Shown here: in pieces, positions 53,201 through 61,259 of the stretch
Layout of the letters: the number at the start of each line of letters is the position of its first letter
How positions within the stretch are numbered: the first letter of the stretch is position 1
Assembly (NCBI RefSeq): GCF_004364975.1
Contig: NZ_SOBW01000008.1
Coordinates: 866,610-930,609, forward strand
Reading direction: 5' to 3'
Length of the DNA: 64,000 nt
Source: Gelidibacter sediminis
GTDB taxonomy: Bacteria; Bacteroidota; Bacteroidia; Flavobacteriales; Flavobacteriaceae
Made by a program: the position numbers and the translations under genes
The notes under the pieces: generated by a model
What the model was told of the DNA's origin: nothing
Seen by the model: only the letters and a program-made list of their open reading frames with translations
Databases searched by the model: none

Positions 53201-54675
53201 AATGAACTCACTTTCTTTGACATATCAGCCAATCCATTAAATCTAAACTTAAAGTTTTCATCATGGGACACCAAGTTGCCATTAAAAACTTTATTTCCTA
53301 ATTTACCTGAAACGTCAATATAGTTGTAGTTATAATTGTTGTAATTGATGCTTTGTACCTGCCCATTAATATTGGTTTTTAAATTTTCGAGCGTAAAGCC
53401 TTTGCCATCAACATCTAAATCAAAACTTGTTTCTTTAAGATTTGGATCATTTAAGAGCTCTCCAATATTAAAATTCTCAACTATTATATTGCCTTTGTAG
53501 CTGGCATTATCAATATCATTAAATCGTAATAAATATAAATCAGAATCAATATGTCCGAGTGCTGTGTTGATTTTTAAATCGGCAAAGATATCTGTAGAGG
53601 TTATTTTAGTCTGACCGTAAATGGTGAAATTACCCAATTTTGAAAAGACACTCGGGATGGAGGCTCCTAATAGATTGGGCATTAAGGTCCTAAGATCGTA
53701 ATAATTTGACGATAAATTACTAAAATCTCCATCCATTACAAATGTATTACTCTCAGTATTAAAAAGGTTTTTAAAATTAATATCACCGTAAATCTTGGTT
53801 TGACTACTGGTATTGAGTCTGAGGTTGTTCATATTCAAATCATTTAGTGTCCCAGTTAGATTGACACTAAACCTGGCATGATCTTCTATACTGAATTCGT
53901 TATAAAAAGTGTTCAGTTCATTCAGCATTACATCAGAATCATTGAATGTGGCCACTACTTCTACCTTATTGGTAAAGTCAACAAAATCAGCTCTATTATA
54001 GTTGAAGGTCAGTTCACCATTTAAATAAGAACTGGGAGTTTTGATAGACAGGTTGGCAAAGGTCATATACTCTAAGGTATATTCAAAATCAGTGACCATG
54101 TTCTGAATGGTCAAGCCTCTACTGTCTTTGAACGTTAAGGTGTTTATTCGTGCACTAACATTACTTCCATTGATTAAAAAATTGGTAGCGTTAAGGTTGA
54201 GATTGTTAAACTCTAATATTTTAGGAGTTTCCTTGTTGTCATTTATCATCCTGAAAACACTCGCATAAATGGAAACATCACTAGAAGACAATAGGAAATC
54301 GCTAGTTTTGGAAGGATTGTCCTGAGCAAAACGTTCTACAAAGACATCTAGATTAGTATCCTCTTCTCCAAGATAGGTCCTTACATTAAAAGTTAACCCC
54401 TGAATATCTATGTCTCCAAATGCCAATTTGCCATTAACAAGATTTCTATAACTTCGAATTGAGGTATTTAATTCCTGAATCCCTATCAGGGTGTCTTGTT
54501 TGTAATCTTCAATAAAAATACCCTTTAACTCTACATCTCCATTAAGCTGTAGCGCCACTTTATTAATAAAAATATGAGTTCCGTAGGTATCATTTATGCG
54601 TTGGGTGACCTTTTTTCCCAAATAAGTCTGTACTGGCGGAATAGAGAGTATTAGCACCAAAATGATGAATAGCAA
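50272..54675 (-). CDS. tamB: TamB-like translocation and assembly module protein (DUF490)
   Basis: 1467 residues or slightly more. It has an N-terminal signal-anchor helix (LFIILVLILSIPPV), then a very long array of beta-strand repeats forming a periplasmic beta-helical groove. The C-terminal DUF490 domain has FSVFKGIYNFSYGG, VEPGGSIIWEGDP and the closing NVEFDTFRELLRIIF. It probably conducts lipids between the inner and outer membranes, as AsmA-like proteins do. No ATG or GTG start is near: the frame stays open to 54736 with basic residues (RIKKLLKIASK), so the true start may be a rare codon near 54729 or the TTG at 54675. No tamA lies adjacent. Confidence 0.9.
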   Translation of the reverse strand: MLFIILVLILSIPPVQTYLGKKVTQRINDTYGTHIFINKVALQLNGDVELKGIFIEDYKQDTLIGIQELNTSIRSYRNLVNGKLAFGDIDIQGLTFNVRTYLGEEDTNLDVFVERFAQDNPSKTSDFLLSSSDVSIYASVFRMINDNKETPKILEFNNLNLNATNFLINGSNVSARINTLTFKDSRGLTIQNMVTDFEYTLEYMTFANLSIKTPSSYLNGELTFNYNRADFVDFTNKVEVVATFNDSDVMLNELNTFYNEFSIEDHARFSVNLTGTLNDLNMNNLRLNTSSQTKIYGDINFKNLFNTESNTFVMDGDFSNLSSNYYDLRTLMPNLLGASIPSVFSKLGNFTIYGQTKITSTDIFADLKINTALGHIDSDLYLLRFNDIDNASYKGNIIVENFNIGELLNDPNLKETSFDLDVDGKGFTLENLKTNINGQVQSINYNNYNYNYIDVSGKLGNKVFNGNLVSHDENFKFRFNGLADMSKKVSSLDFTADVEYANLKALNFVQKDSMSVFMGTILMDMDGSTIDDAYGKLTFKNTTYINEHDYYYFDDFEIISRYEENERVIDINSPDIVQGTVRGIFKFRDIGKLVENSIGSIYTNYIPHKILSEQYMDFDFTIYNKIVEVFYHDLELGKNTSLKGRIETDERGFDLKFNSPQIKLLNYFANDIQVTIDNSNPLYNTFIEIDSINTNFYNVSKFSLINVTVRDTLFIKSEFNGGTENKDHYNLSLFYTIDKDNKSVVGFKKSDVILKDNKWFINEEKNQLNKVAFDRGFKEFNISDVMFSHDDEEILLAGALRDSTYKDLKLSLKDVDLYKITPTLDSLSFGGIVNGNLDVLQQNGVYIPNSNVTIDKFKFNDYLLGDLKADIAGNQSLTNYEVDLFLRNDNLKSLDAKGSIDVSANNSFIDLDIDFDEFDLEPLNVFGADVINNIRGLASGNVQVTGQLKKPQIEGKLILDNAGMAIPYLNVDYAFDFDTEVILKEQRFIMNDVVLTDSEFFSKATLNGYMSHQNFSDWKLGLNFDTKRLLVLNTDDAEDALYYGTAFMNGTASIYGPTDQLVITVDGSTSEGTVFKIPLNDVESFGDNSYIHFLSPEEKAARLRGEVVTETQVKGLELKFDLDVNQNADIEIVIDRNSGSTIRGNGEGNLLFEINTNGKFKMWGDFSVFKGIYNFSYGGLIQKDLVVEPGGSIIWEGDPLKAQINLKAIYKTEANPSILLDNPINRSIPVNVEINLTGQLEQPTPDFAVTFPNASSTVRSELEYRLETKESRENQALFLLATGSFASEISLGQQAYGTIADRVNSLFNGLLSSDDDKLKLGLNFQAGEQTPDYRTDDRLGLTLSTKISDRVLFNGKVGVPIGGVNETVIAGDAEIELLLNEDGTLSAKFFNRENNIRNFGEEIGYTQGVGLSYNVEFDTFRELLRIIFSGKNRKQDPVIEDEQSAIREEEPLVEYIKMKDKSDQNDL

Positions 54676-54718
54676 TAAGATTATTGCTACAATTTTAGAT
54701 GCTATTTTTAAAAGTTTT

Positions 54719-54746
54719 TTGATACGTATTAAAAGTTATAACTTTG
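54719..54746 (+). promoter_or_regulatory. promoter of tsaD-rsmE
   Basis: TTG (54719-54721), 17 bases, then TAACTTTG (54739-54746): both elements match the Bacteroidota consensus. The start codon is 38 bases downstream. The best-formed promoter in the window; it overlaps the upstream edge of the tamB frame. Confidence 0.6.
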
Positions 54747-54750
54747 AAGC

Positions 54751-54758
54751 CAAAATTA
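54751..54758 (-). promoter_or_regulatory. candidate -7 box of tamB
   Basis: TAATTTTG on the minus strand would start transcription near 54744, just before either tamB start candidate. It is back-to-back with the tsaD promoter. Confidence 0.35.
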
Positions 54759-54784
54759 ACAATTATTGCGCCTAATTCTTACTA

Positions 54785-55807
54785 ATGGCTACACAAAATA
54801 TTTATATTCTTGCTATTGAGTCTTCCTGTGATGATACTGCAGCTTCAATAATGCTTAACGGCAAAATATTAAGCAATGTTGTGGCAGGGCAAAGTATTCA
54901 TGAAGCTTACGGTGGTGTGGTACCTGAATTGGCATCTCGCGCACATCAACAAAACATTGTTCCTGTTGTAGATCAGGCCTTAAAAAGAGCAAATGTAAAC
55001 AAGAACCAATTGCATGCCATTGCGTTTACACGCGGTCCTGGTTTGATGGGTTCATTATTAGTAGGGACCTCCTTTGCCAAGTCCTTGGCTTATGGTCTGG
55101 ACATACCAATAATTGACGTAAACCATATGCAGGCCCATATTTTGGCACATTTTATTGATGAAGAAGGGTTTGAAAAGCCACCATTTCCGTTTCTAGCAAT
55201 GACAATTTCCGGTGGACACACCCAAATTGTAAAGGTCAATTCCTATTTTGATATGGAAGTAATTGGTGAAACCATTGATGATGCAGTTGGAGAAGCCTTT
55301 GATAAAAGCGGAAAATTACTAGGTCTTGGCTATCCTGCTGGTCCCGAAATTGACAGACGTGCAAAACTTGGCAATCCAAAAGCTTTTAAATTTACAAAAC
55401 CCAAAGTTGACGGCTTGAATTTTAGTTTCTCAGGACTCAAAACTGCCATTCTGTACTTTATTCAAAAAGAAACGAAGTCAAATCCCAACTTTATTGAAAA
55501 CAATTTGAATGACATTTGTGCTTCCATTCAATATACCATTATTGGAATTTTAATTGATAAATTGAAACTGGCGAGTAAAGAGACTGGCATCAATCATATT
55601 GCTATTGGCGGTGGCGTATCAGCAAACTCAGGCATCAGACAAGCTTTGAAAAATGGCGAATCTAAATTTGGATGGAAAACCTATGTGCCCAAATTTGAAT
55701 TTACTACAGACAATGCGGCCATGATTGCCATAGTGGGCTATTTGAAGTTTTTAGAAGGAGATTTTGCAACACAAAGTGTAACAGCTTCATCGCGTCTTAA
55801 AATTTAA
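54785..55807 (+). CDS. tsaD: tRNA N6-adenosine threonylcarbamoyltransferase
   Basis: Transfers the threonylcarbamoyl group to A37 of ANN-decoding tRNAs, with TsaB and TsaE. The ASKHA fold begins LAIESSCDDTAASI. The metal ligands His114 and His118 lie in NHMQAHILAH. EAFDKSGKLLGLGYPAGPEID and AIGGGVSANSGIR complete the active site. 340 residues is normal. It has its own promoter and is followed by rsmE after an 18-base gap, forming a two-gene RNA-modification unit. Confidence 0.97.
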   Translation: MATQNIYILAIESSCDDTAASIMLNGKILSNVVAGQSIHEAYGGVVPELASRAHQQNIVPVVDQALKRANVNKNQLHAIAFTRGPGLMGSLLVGTSFAKSLAYGLDIPIIDVNHMQAHILAHFIDEEGFEKPPFPFLAMTISGGHTQIVKVNSYFDMEVIGETIDDAVGEAFDKSGKLLGLGYPAGPEIDRRAKLGNPKAFKFTKPKVDGLNFSFSGLKTAILYFIQKETKSNPNFIENNLNDICASIQYTIIGILIDKLKLASKETGINHIAIGGGVSANSGIRQALKNGESKFGWKTYVPKFEFTTDNAAMIAIVGYLKFLEGDFATQSVTASSRLKI

Positions 55808-55825
55808 TCATCAGACAAGTATACT

Positions 55826-56530
55826 ATGCAACTTTTTTATAACCCGACCCTTACCGAAGATACAACTCATATTTCTTTCTCAAAAGAGGAAAGCAGACAC
55901 ATTGTTAAAGTACTCCGTAAGACCAAGGGTGATTTATTGCAAATCACAAATGGTAAAGGCTGGTTATTTACTGCAGAAATTATTATAGCAGATGTTAAAA
56001 ACTGTCAGGCAGCACTACAATCTAACATATTTGAATCCCAACGTGATTATAAAATTCATTTGGCCGTAGCGCCTACTAAAATGAATGACCGTTACGAATG
56101 GTTTTTAGAAAAAGCTACTGAAATTGGCGTCGACACTATCACGCCAATTATCTGTGACCATAGTGAGCGCAAGGTTATAAAACTCGAACGTTTTGAAAAA
56201 ATCCTACAATCGGCAATGAAACAATCCCTGCATTATTATTTGCCAAAACTTAATGATGCTATTCCGTATACTGAATTTATAGCAAAGGAATTTCAGGGGC
56301 AAAAGTTTATAGCGCATTGTGAGGAAACAGGGCGAAAATCATTAAAAACAAGTTTAAAATTAAAACAGGATGCACTTATATTGATAGGACCTGAAGGCGA
56401 TTTTAGTACTAATGAAATAGATTTGGCCATTAGCTTGGGTTTTGAGCCCGTCATGTTGGGGAACACACGATTGCGTACTGAGACGGCAGCAATTGTAGCG
56501 TGCCATAGCATCATATATTCAAATGAATAA
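55826..56530 (+). CDS. rsmE: 16S rRNA (uracil-1498-N3)-methyltransferase
   Basis: 234-residue SPOUT methyltransferase that methylates m3U1498 in the ribosomal decoding region using SAM. The PUA-like N-terminal part contains SRHIVKVLRKTKGD; the catalytic part has KATEIGVDTITPI and the knot motifs LIGPEGDFS and LGNTRLRTETAAI, which bind SAM. It is the second gene after tsaD. Confidence 0.95.
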   Translation: MQLFYNPTLTEDTTHISFSKEESRHIVKVLRKTKGDLLQITNGKGWLFTAEIIIADVKNCQAALQSNIFESQRDYKIHLAVAPTKMNDRYEWFLEKATEIGVDTITPIICDHSERKVIKLERFEKILQSAMKQSLHYYLPKLNDAIPYTEFIAKEFQGQKFIAHCEETGRKSLKTSLKLKQDALILIGPEGDFSTNEIDLAISLGFEPVMLGNTRLRTETAAIVACHSIIYSNE

Positions 56531-56701
56531 TTTATTAAAATAGAGTGACTTAAGTAGTTGTGATAAAGCATCTTAAAACATTTTATATGCTATAAAATTT
56601 TGATATCAGTATTCCATGATATTAAATATTACTTTTAGTAGGGTGTTTCTTTTGCACTTATTAAAGAAGGCACATCATCAATTTATATTTATTTTTGGTT
56701 T

Positions 56702-57370
56702 ATGAATATTTTTAAGGCGCATTATTATAAGTTTTTAAATGTTGTATTTGTGTTTATAACATTTTCAACATATATATCCGCTCAAAATATTGCTGTACTA
56801 AAATATAAAGGAGGGGGCGATTGGTACGCAAACCCGACAGCCTTGCCTAATTTAATTGCGTATTGCAACGCTAACATTCACACAAAATTAAATCCTAAAC
56901 CTCAAACGGTTGAACCAAATAGTACGGAGATATTTGAATATCCATTTCTTCATATGACAGGCCATGGTAACGTGTTTTTTAGTGAAGATGATGCTGATAA
57001 TCTGAGAAATTACTTGTTATCTGGTGGCTTTTTACATATTGATGATAATTACGGTATGGAGCCCTACATTGTTAAAGAACTAAGAAAAGTATTTCCTAAT
57101 AAAGAACTCATTGAATTACCAAAAACACACCCAATATTTCATGTAGCTTATAAGTTTCCTGAAGGCCTGCCTAAAATTCATGAACATGATGGCAAAAGGC
57201 CACAAGCTTTTGGAATATTTGAAAAGGAACGATTAATCATTTTGTTTACTTATGAAAGTGATTTAGGAAATGGTTGGGAAGATCCAGAAGTTCACAATGA
57301 TCCTTTCGAGGTCAGGGAAAAAGCTTTGAAGATGGGTGCTAATATTATAAAATATGTTTTTGAAAACTAA
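56702..57370 (+). CDS. DUF4159 secreted protein
   Basis: 222 residues. The signal peptide (~1-27) ends at ...YISAQ. The mature part is a DUF4159 domain with a flavodoxin/amidotransferase-like pattern: IAVLKYKGGGDWYANPTAL, HMTGHGNVFF, LLSGGFLHIDDNYGME and TYESDLGNGWED. DUF4159 proteins often accompany gliding or BatA/aerotolerance-type loci, but none is next to this one. The stop overlaps the start of the methyltransferase gene (TAATG). The function is unknown. Confidence 0.88.
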   Translation: MNIFKAHYYKFLNVVFVFITFSTYISAQNIAVLKYKGGGDWYANPTALPNLIAYCNANIHTKLNPKPQTVEPNSTEIFEYPFLHMTGHGNVFFSEDDADNLRNYLLSGGFLHIDDNYGMEPYIVKELRKVFPNKELIELPKTHPIFHVAYKFPEGLPKIHEHDGKRPQAFGIFEKERLIILFTYESDLGNGWEDPEVHNDPFEVREKALKMGANIIKYVFEN

Positions 57371-57909
57371 TGTTCCAAATCAGTAATCATCAATCTACAA
57401 TCCCCATGCAACTCACCCATTACACATCTAAATTTAAACGCCACACATTTCCAATCACCTTGGTTTGCGAAAATGTAACGAATGCCGCTAATGTAGGAAG
57501 CATATTTAGGATTGCGGATGCATTTGGCATAGAAAAACTTATTTTTTGTGGGAGTCCAATCCCAAAAGGACGAAAGATGACAAAAACATCGCGGTCCACT
57601 GAAAAGTATGTTCCTTATGAACATCACGAAGATGCGCAATTTTTGTTAGGAACACTCAAAAACTCAGGATATCACATTGTAGCTATAGAAATTACCTCTT
57701 CAAGTACGGCACTTGATAAAATGAGCATTGAACAGCAATCGCCTATTGTTTTGCTTGTGGGTGATGAAAACTTTGGAATTTCTGAAGCGTGTTTAAAATT
57801 GGCAGATCAAATTGTACATATTGAAATGTTTGGACAAAACAGTAGTATGAACGTTACGCAAGCTACCAGTATCGCACTATATGAAATGACTAATCAATTG
57901 AAGAACTAA
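57370..57909 (+). CDS. SpoU/TrmH-family RNA methyltransferase
   Basis: About 167-179 residues. SPOUT motif 1 is NVTNAANVGSIFRIADAFG, motif 2 VGDENFGIS and motif 3 SSMNVTQATSIALYE, together forming the SAM-binding trefoil knot. It should 2'-O-methylate a ribose in tRNA or rRNA; the target is unknown. The ATG at 57370 overlaps the DUF4159 stop (TAATG). A second ATG at 57406 gives the more usual family start MQLTHYT and may be the true one. Confidence 0.9.
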   Translation: MFQISNHQSTIPMQLTHYTSKFKRHTFPITLVCENVTNAANVGSIFRIADAFGIEKLIFCGSPIPKGRKMTKTSRSTEKYVPYEHHEDAQFLLGTLKNSGYHIVAIEITSSSTALDKMSIEQQSPIVLLVGDENFGISEACLKLADQIVHIEMFGQNSSMNVTQATSIALYEMTNQLKN

Positions 57910-57972
57910 TTAGAATTGGCTCATGTTAAAGCAATAATATGGAAACCGTTAAAGTTATTCGTAACAGCATCC

Positions 57973-57980
57973 TAAATTTG
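57973..57980 (+). promoter_or_regulatory. candidate -7 promoter box of the AI-2E transporter gene
   Basis: TAAATTTG matches TAnnTTTG; TTA lies 20 bases upstream (57950-57952). The start codon is 14 bases downstream. Confidence 0.45.
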
Positions 57981-57994
57981 GTTAAATTTAAAGC

Positions 57995-59083
57995 ATGAAT
58001 TCAAACATTATCTCTAAAGGTCTGTTAAAAACGCTCGCCATTGTATTTGGCATTATCATACTCATCTATTTTCTTTATCAAATACAATCGCTACTACTGT
58101 ATCTTTTTATTGCTGGCGTAATTTCATTGATTTTTAGACCTGTTGTTCACTTTTTAAAAAGGAAACTTCGACTGGGTAAAAACCTGTCCTCTTTTATAAC
58201 GCTTTTATTGATTGGAGGGCTCTTTACATTGATTCTTTGGATTTTTATTCCAATTATTCTAGAACAAAGTAAAAATATCTCAGAAATTGATTTTGAGATG
58301 GTTAAAACAGATTTAAACGAACTAAACATTCAAGCAAGTGAATATTTAGGTGTTGAAAAAATTAATATCATTGAAGCCATTAAACGTACGGACACCGTAA
58401 GAAATTTTGATTCTGAAATTGTAGAGAGTTTTGTGGATGTCTTTGTAAATAACATCACCTCATTTATTGTTGGACTCTTTTCAGTATTATTTATCTCATT
58501 CTTTTTGTTAAAAGATGAACGGATGATCAGCAATGCCGTAGCCATTTTTGCAGAAGAAGGCAAGGAACGTCGTTTTTTAAGAGTATTGGACAAAGCAAAA
58601 GAGCTGTTATCCCGATATTTTATAGGACTCATGGTTCAAACTACCATAATGGCCATATTTTACTTGGTATTACTAATGTTTTTAGATATTAAGAACGCAT
58701 TGGCTATTGCTATTATCTGCGCATTCCTGAATATAATTCCTTACCTAGGCCCACTTCTTGGTGGTGTTGTCATGATTTTAGTGGTGGTATCCAATAATTT
58801 AGGGGCTGATTTTTCTTCAGATTTACTTCCATTATTAGTAAAAGTAGTGATTGGCGTAGGTTTGGCCCAACTTATTGACAACCTTGTTTCCCAACCAATC
58901 ATTTTTAGTCATAGTGTACGCTCGCATCCATTAGAAGTGTTTATTGTTATTATTTGCGGTGGCTTGTTATTCAGTATTCCAGGAATGATTTTAGCAGTTC
59001 CGGTCTATACGACGCTAAAAGTGATTTCCAAAGAGTTTTTGTCTGAATATAAAATTGTGAAGCATTTAACCAAGGACCTATAG
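57995..59083 (+). CDS. AI-2E family transporter (YdiK/PerM type)
   Basis: 362 residues with about seven or eight transmembrane helices: two near the start, a third (~64-85), a soluble loop (~90-150), and then a conserved C-terminal bundle with FLNIIPYLGPLLGG and IDNLVSQPIIFS, hallmark segments of the family. Members export autoinducer-2 or act as Na+(Li+)/H+ antiporters; which applies here cannot be told. A SAM-dependent methyltransferase gene follows after 35 bases on the same strand. Confidence 0.9.
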   Translation: MNSNIISKGLLKTLAIVFGIIILIYFLYQIQSLLLYLFIAGVISLIFRPVVHFLKRKLRLGKNLSSFITLLLIGGLFTLILWIFIPIILEQSKNISEIDFEMVKTDLNELNIQASEYLGVEKINIIEAIKRTDTVRNFDSEIVESFVDVFVNNITSFIVGLFSVLFISFFLLKDERMISNAVAIFAEEGKERRFLRVLDKAKELLSRYFIGLMVQTTIMAIFYLVLLMFLDIKNALAIAIICAFLNIIPYLGPLLGGVVMILVVVSNNLGADFSSDLLPLLVKVVIGVGLAQLIDNLVSQPIIFSHSVRSHPLEVFIVIICGGLLFSIPGMILAVPVYTTLKVISKEFLSEYKIVKHLTKDL

Positions 59084-59118
59084 TTTCTTTTTGATAATTT
59101 CGCGTAAAACCGATTTTA

Positions 59119-60306
59119 ATGAATTTAGCAATTCTAGAAGATGATGTTCAAGAGTTCATCACGAATAACCTGAAATCTGATGTCACCGCATTGATATTAA
59201 AAGGAGTGCCATTTAAAAAGGTATCGGTACAAGAAGTGGTGGAGCAAATTGAAGCCAAACTAAAATCGGAGAAAAAACTACCCACCTGGTTTCTCAATCC
59301 AAAGATCTATTTTCCAAATAAATTAAATATAGAACAGACTTCGTCTGAACTTACGGCTGATTATAAAACTCAAATCATTGATGGTAGCACCCTTATAGAT
59401 CTTACCGGAGGTTTTGGTGTAGATGCCCATGCTTTTGCGAAACATTTTGATCACGTCACGCACTGCGAATGGAATACTGATCTCAGCGCAATTGTAAGTT
59501 ACAATTTTGAAGTGTTAAAAGTTTTAAATTGTGAATGTATAGCTGTAGACGGGATAGCTTACCTTCAAACATCGACAAAATCTTTTGATTGGATTTATGT
59601 TGACCCATCTAGGCGTCATGACAGTAAAGGAAAAGTATTCTTTTTAAAGGATTGTTTACCCAATGTTCCAGAACATCTGAATGTTTTGTGGTCGCATACC
59701 AACAACATTCTGATAAAAACATCACCATTGTTGGACATCACAGTGGGTTTAAATGAACTGGAATTTGTTAAGACCGTTCATGTAGTAGCCGTAAATAATG
59801 AGGTTAAAGAATTATTATGGATTTTAGAACAAGGGTTTCAAGGAGAAGTTGAAATCAAGACGATGAACCTTAAATCTTCCAATTCAGAACAATTTGATTT
59901 TTTAATACATGAAGAAACTTCTAAAGATGCTGTTTACAGTCCACCACTCTCCTATCTTTATGAACCCAATGCGGCCATTCTTAAGTCAGGTGGATTTTCA
60001 ATTTTAACACATCTGTTGCCTGTAACCAAACTCCATAAACATTCACATCTCTATACAAGTGACAATTTGATTGATTTTCCTGGAAGAATTTTCCAAATCC
60101 TCAATGTATTGCCATATAACAAAAAGCTGATTAAAACATTAGATATTGATAAAGCGAATATAACTACAAGAAATTTCCCAGAAACTGTACAGGCTCTTAG
60201 AAAACACTTTAAAATTAAAGATGGTGGCACAAAGTACCTATTCTTTACTACAAATGAGGAGAACGAGAAGATAGTAATTGTATGTAAAAAAGTTGATTTA
60301 ATATAA
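59119..60306 (+). CDS. class I SAM-dependent methyltransferase with THUMP-like domain
   Basis: 395 residues. A Rossmann SAM site is clear in the middle: LIDLTGGFGVDAHAFAKHF near residue 93, the acidic end of strand 2 in THCEWN, and WIYVDPSRR as the catalytic DPSRR motif near residue 155. The C-terminal ~100 residues resemble the THUMP-like domain of this group. The DPSRR motif suggests an RNA or nucleobase target. It is the end of the plus-strand run and converges on the small membrane-protein gene. Confidence 0.88.
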   Translation: MNLAILEDDVQEFITNNLKSDVTALILKGVPFKKVSVQEVVEQIEAKLKSEKKLPTWFLNPKIYFPNKLNIEQTSSELTADYKTQIIDGSTLIDLTGGFGVDAHAFAKHFDHVTHCEWNTDLSAIVSYNFEVLKVLNCECIAVDGIAYLQTSTKSFDWIYVDPSRRHDSKGKVFFLKDCLPNVPEHLNVLWSHTNNILIKTSPLLDITVGLNELEFVKTVHVVAVNNEVKELLWILEQGFQGEVEIKTMNLKSSNSEQFDFLIHEETSKDAVYSPPLSYLYEPNAAILKSGGFSILTHLLPVTKLHKHSHLYTSDNLIDFPGRIFQILNVLPYNKKLIKTLDIDKANITTRNFPETVQALRKHFKIKDGGTKYLFFTTNEENEKIVIVCKKVDLI

Positions 60307-60312
60307 ATCAAA

Positions 60313-60356
60313 CTGAATTACAAAGTTGACACATATTTGAGCATCATGTAATTCAG
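60313..60356. terminator. weak candidate terminator or inverted repeat
   Basis: CTGAATTAC (60313-60321) pairs perfectly with GTAATTCAG (60348-60356). The loop of 26 bases is long and the downstream tract is only T-rich, so terminator function is uncertain. It lies between convergent genes. Confidence 0.35.
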
Positions 60357-60404
60357 CTGATTATATTATTTTGAAGTTGAAGTGAGTATTCAGAATATTA
60401 ATTC

Positions 60405-60542
60405 TTAGAACATATTAAACACTGGTCCTAGTAGTACATAAATAATTATAAACACTACAATGGTACCAATACATCCACACTTACCACCACCAACTTTCTT
60501 TGCTCCCCAACCTGCAAGAAGCGCTCTAAGTATATTTTTCAT
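60405..60542 (-). CDS. 45-residue membrane microprotein
   Basis: A complete short frame encoding MKNILRALLAGWGAKKVGGG, then a C-G-C segment and one strongly hydrophobic helix (about residues 25-40), ending VFNMF. Positive charge at the N terminus and a glycine-rich hinge precede the helix. The composition and spacing look selected, and I recall similar 40-50 residue proteins in Flavobacteriaceae (LLAGWGAKK then Gly-rich). It lies just upstream of the gap before pdeM with its own likely promoter region. The function is unknown. Confidence 0.7.
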   Translation of the reverse strand: MKNILRALLAGWGAKKVGGGKCGCIGTIVVFIIIYVLLGPVFNMF

Positions 60543-60608
60543 CTTTATAAATTTTAAAAAATAAAGATAGTTCAAAACTATAGCGATGAAGTGCGCATTA
60601 AATAGAAA

Positions 60609-61259
60609 TTATAGCTCAAATAATGATTTTTCAGTAAATCCGTAGCATACAGAAGCGTCCACGGTGCGTTTAGTATTGAGTCCAGTAAATTCACTAAATG
60701 CAGGTAAAATTAACCGTTGCTCAGACACTTCAAAACAAGGTAGTTTAATAAATACTTTCCCTCGGCCTTTAATGGTAACACCAGGATGCGTATGTCCTGA
60801 AACACAAAAAACAGTTGGTTCGCAATGTTGTTCATCATGAACAAACCTAATTCCATTGACATCTTTATGCGTTTTAAAAACAGAAATTCCCAAAGCCTCG
60901 TAAAAACTATCTTTTAGTCGGTCGTGATTACCTTTGATAAGCTCAAAAGTAATGGAGGCATTCTTTTGGATAAAAGTCTGAAATTGATCAATATCAGTAT
61001 TGTTTTCGGCATGAAAGAGATCGCCAACTACCAAAACAGTGCGCACATTAAAACGGTCAATAAGCGCTTGCAAACGTTTTAAATCTGTATCCAAAACAGC
61101 GGACGGGATAGCGATGCCTGCTTTTCTAAAATGAGCAGTTTTTCCAATATGTAAATCAGAAACCACTAATGTAGCCTCAGCTTTCCAATAGAGCGCACGC
61201 TGATTGGTAAGTGTTAAGGTGGTAAGATGAACCGAAATGTCTTTGGTAATAATGGTCAT
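60609..61259 (-). CDS. pdeM: ligase-associated DNA damage response endonuclease (calcineurin-like metallophosphoesterase)
   Basis: 216 residues of the MPP superfamily. Metal motifs are VSDLHIGKTAHFRK near residue 33, VVGDLFHAENN near 77, KGNHDR near 109 and SGHTHPG near 153, in the expected order. In the ligase-associated set it works with the Lhr-type helicase, DNA ligase and an exonuclease on damaged DNA. It overlaps the helicase gene by four bases (ATGA-type), so it is co-translated. Confidence 0.93.
   Translation of the reverse strand: MTIITKDISVHLTTLTLTNQRALYWKAEATLVVSDLHIGKTAHFRKAGIAIPSAVLDTDLKRLQALIDRFNVRTVLVVGDLFHAENNTDIDQFQTFIQKNASITFELIKGNHDRLKDSFYEALGISVFKTHKDVNGIRFVHDEQHCEPTVFCVSGHTHPGVTIKGRGKVFIKLPCFEVSEQRLILPAFSEFTGLNTKRTVDASVCYGFTEKSLFEL

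Noticed and set aside
56690-56697. TATTTTTG box before the DUF4159 gene
   Set aside because: Only five bases from the ATG, so transcription would start inside or after the start codon.
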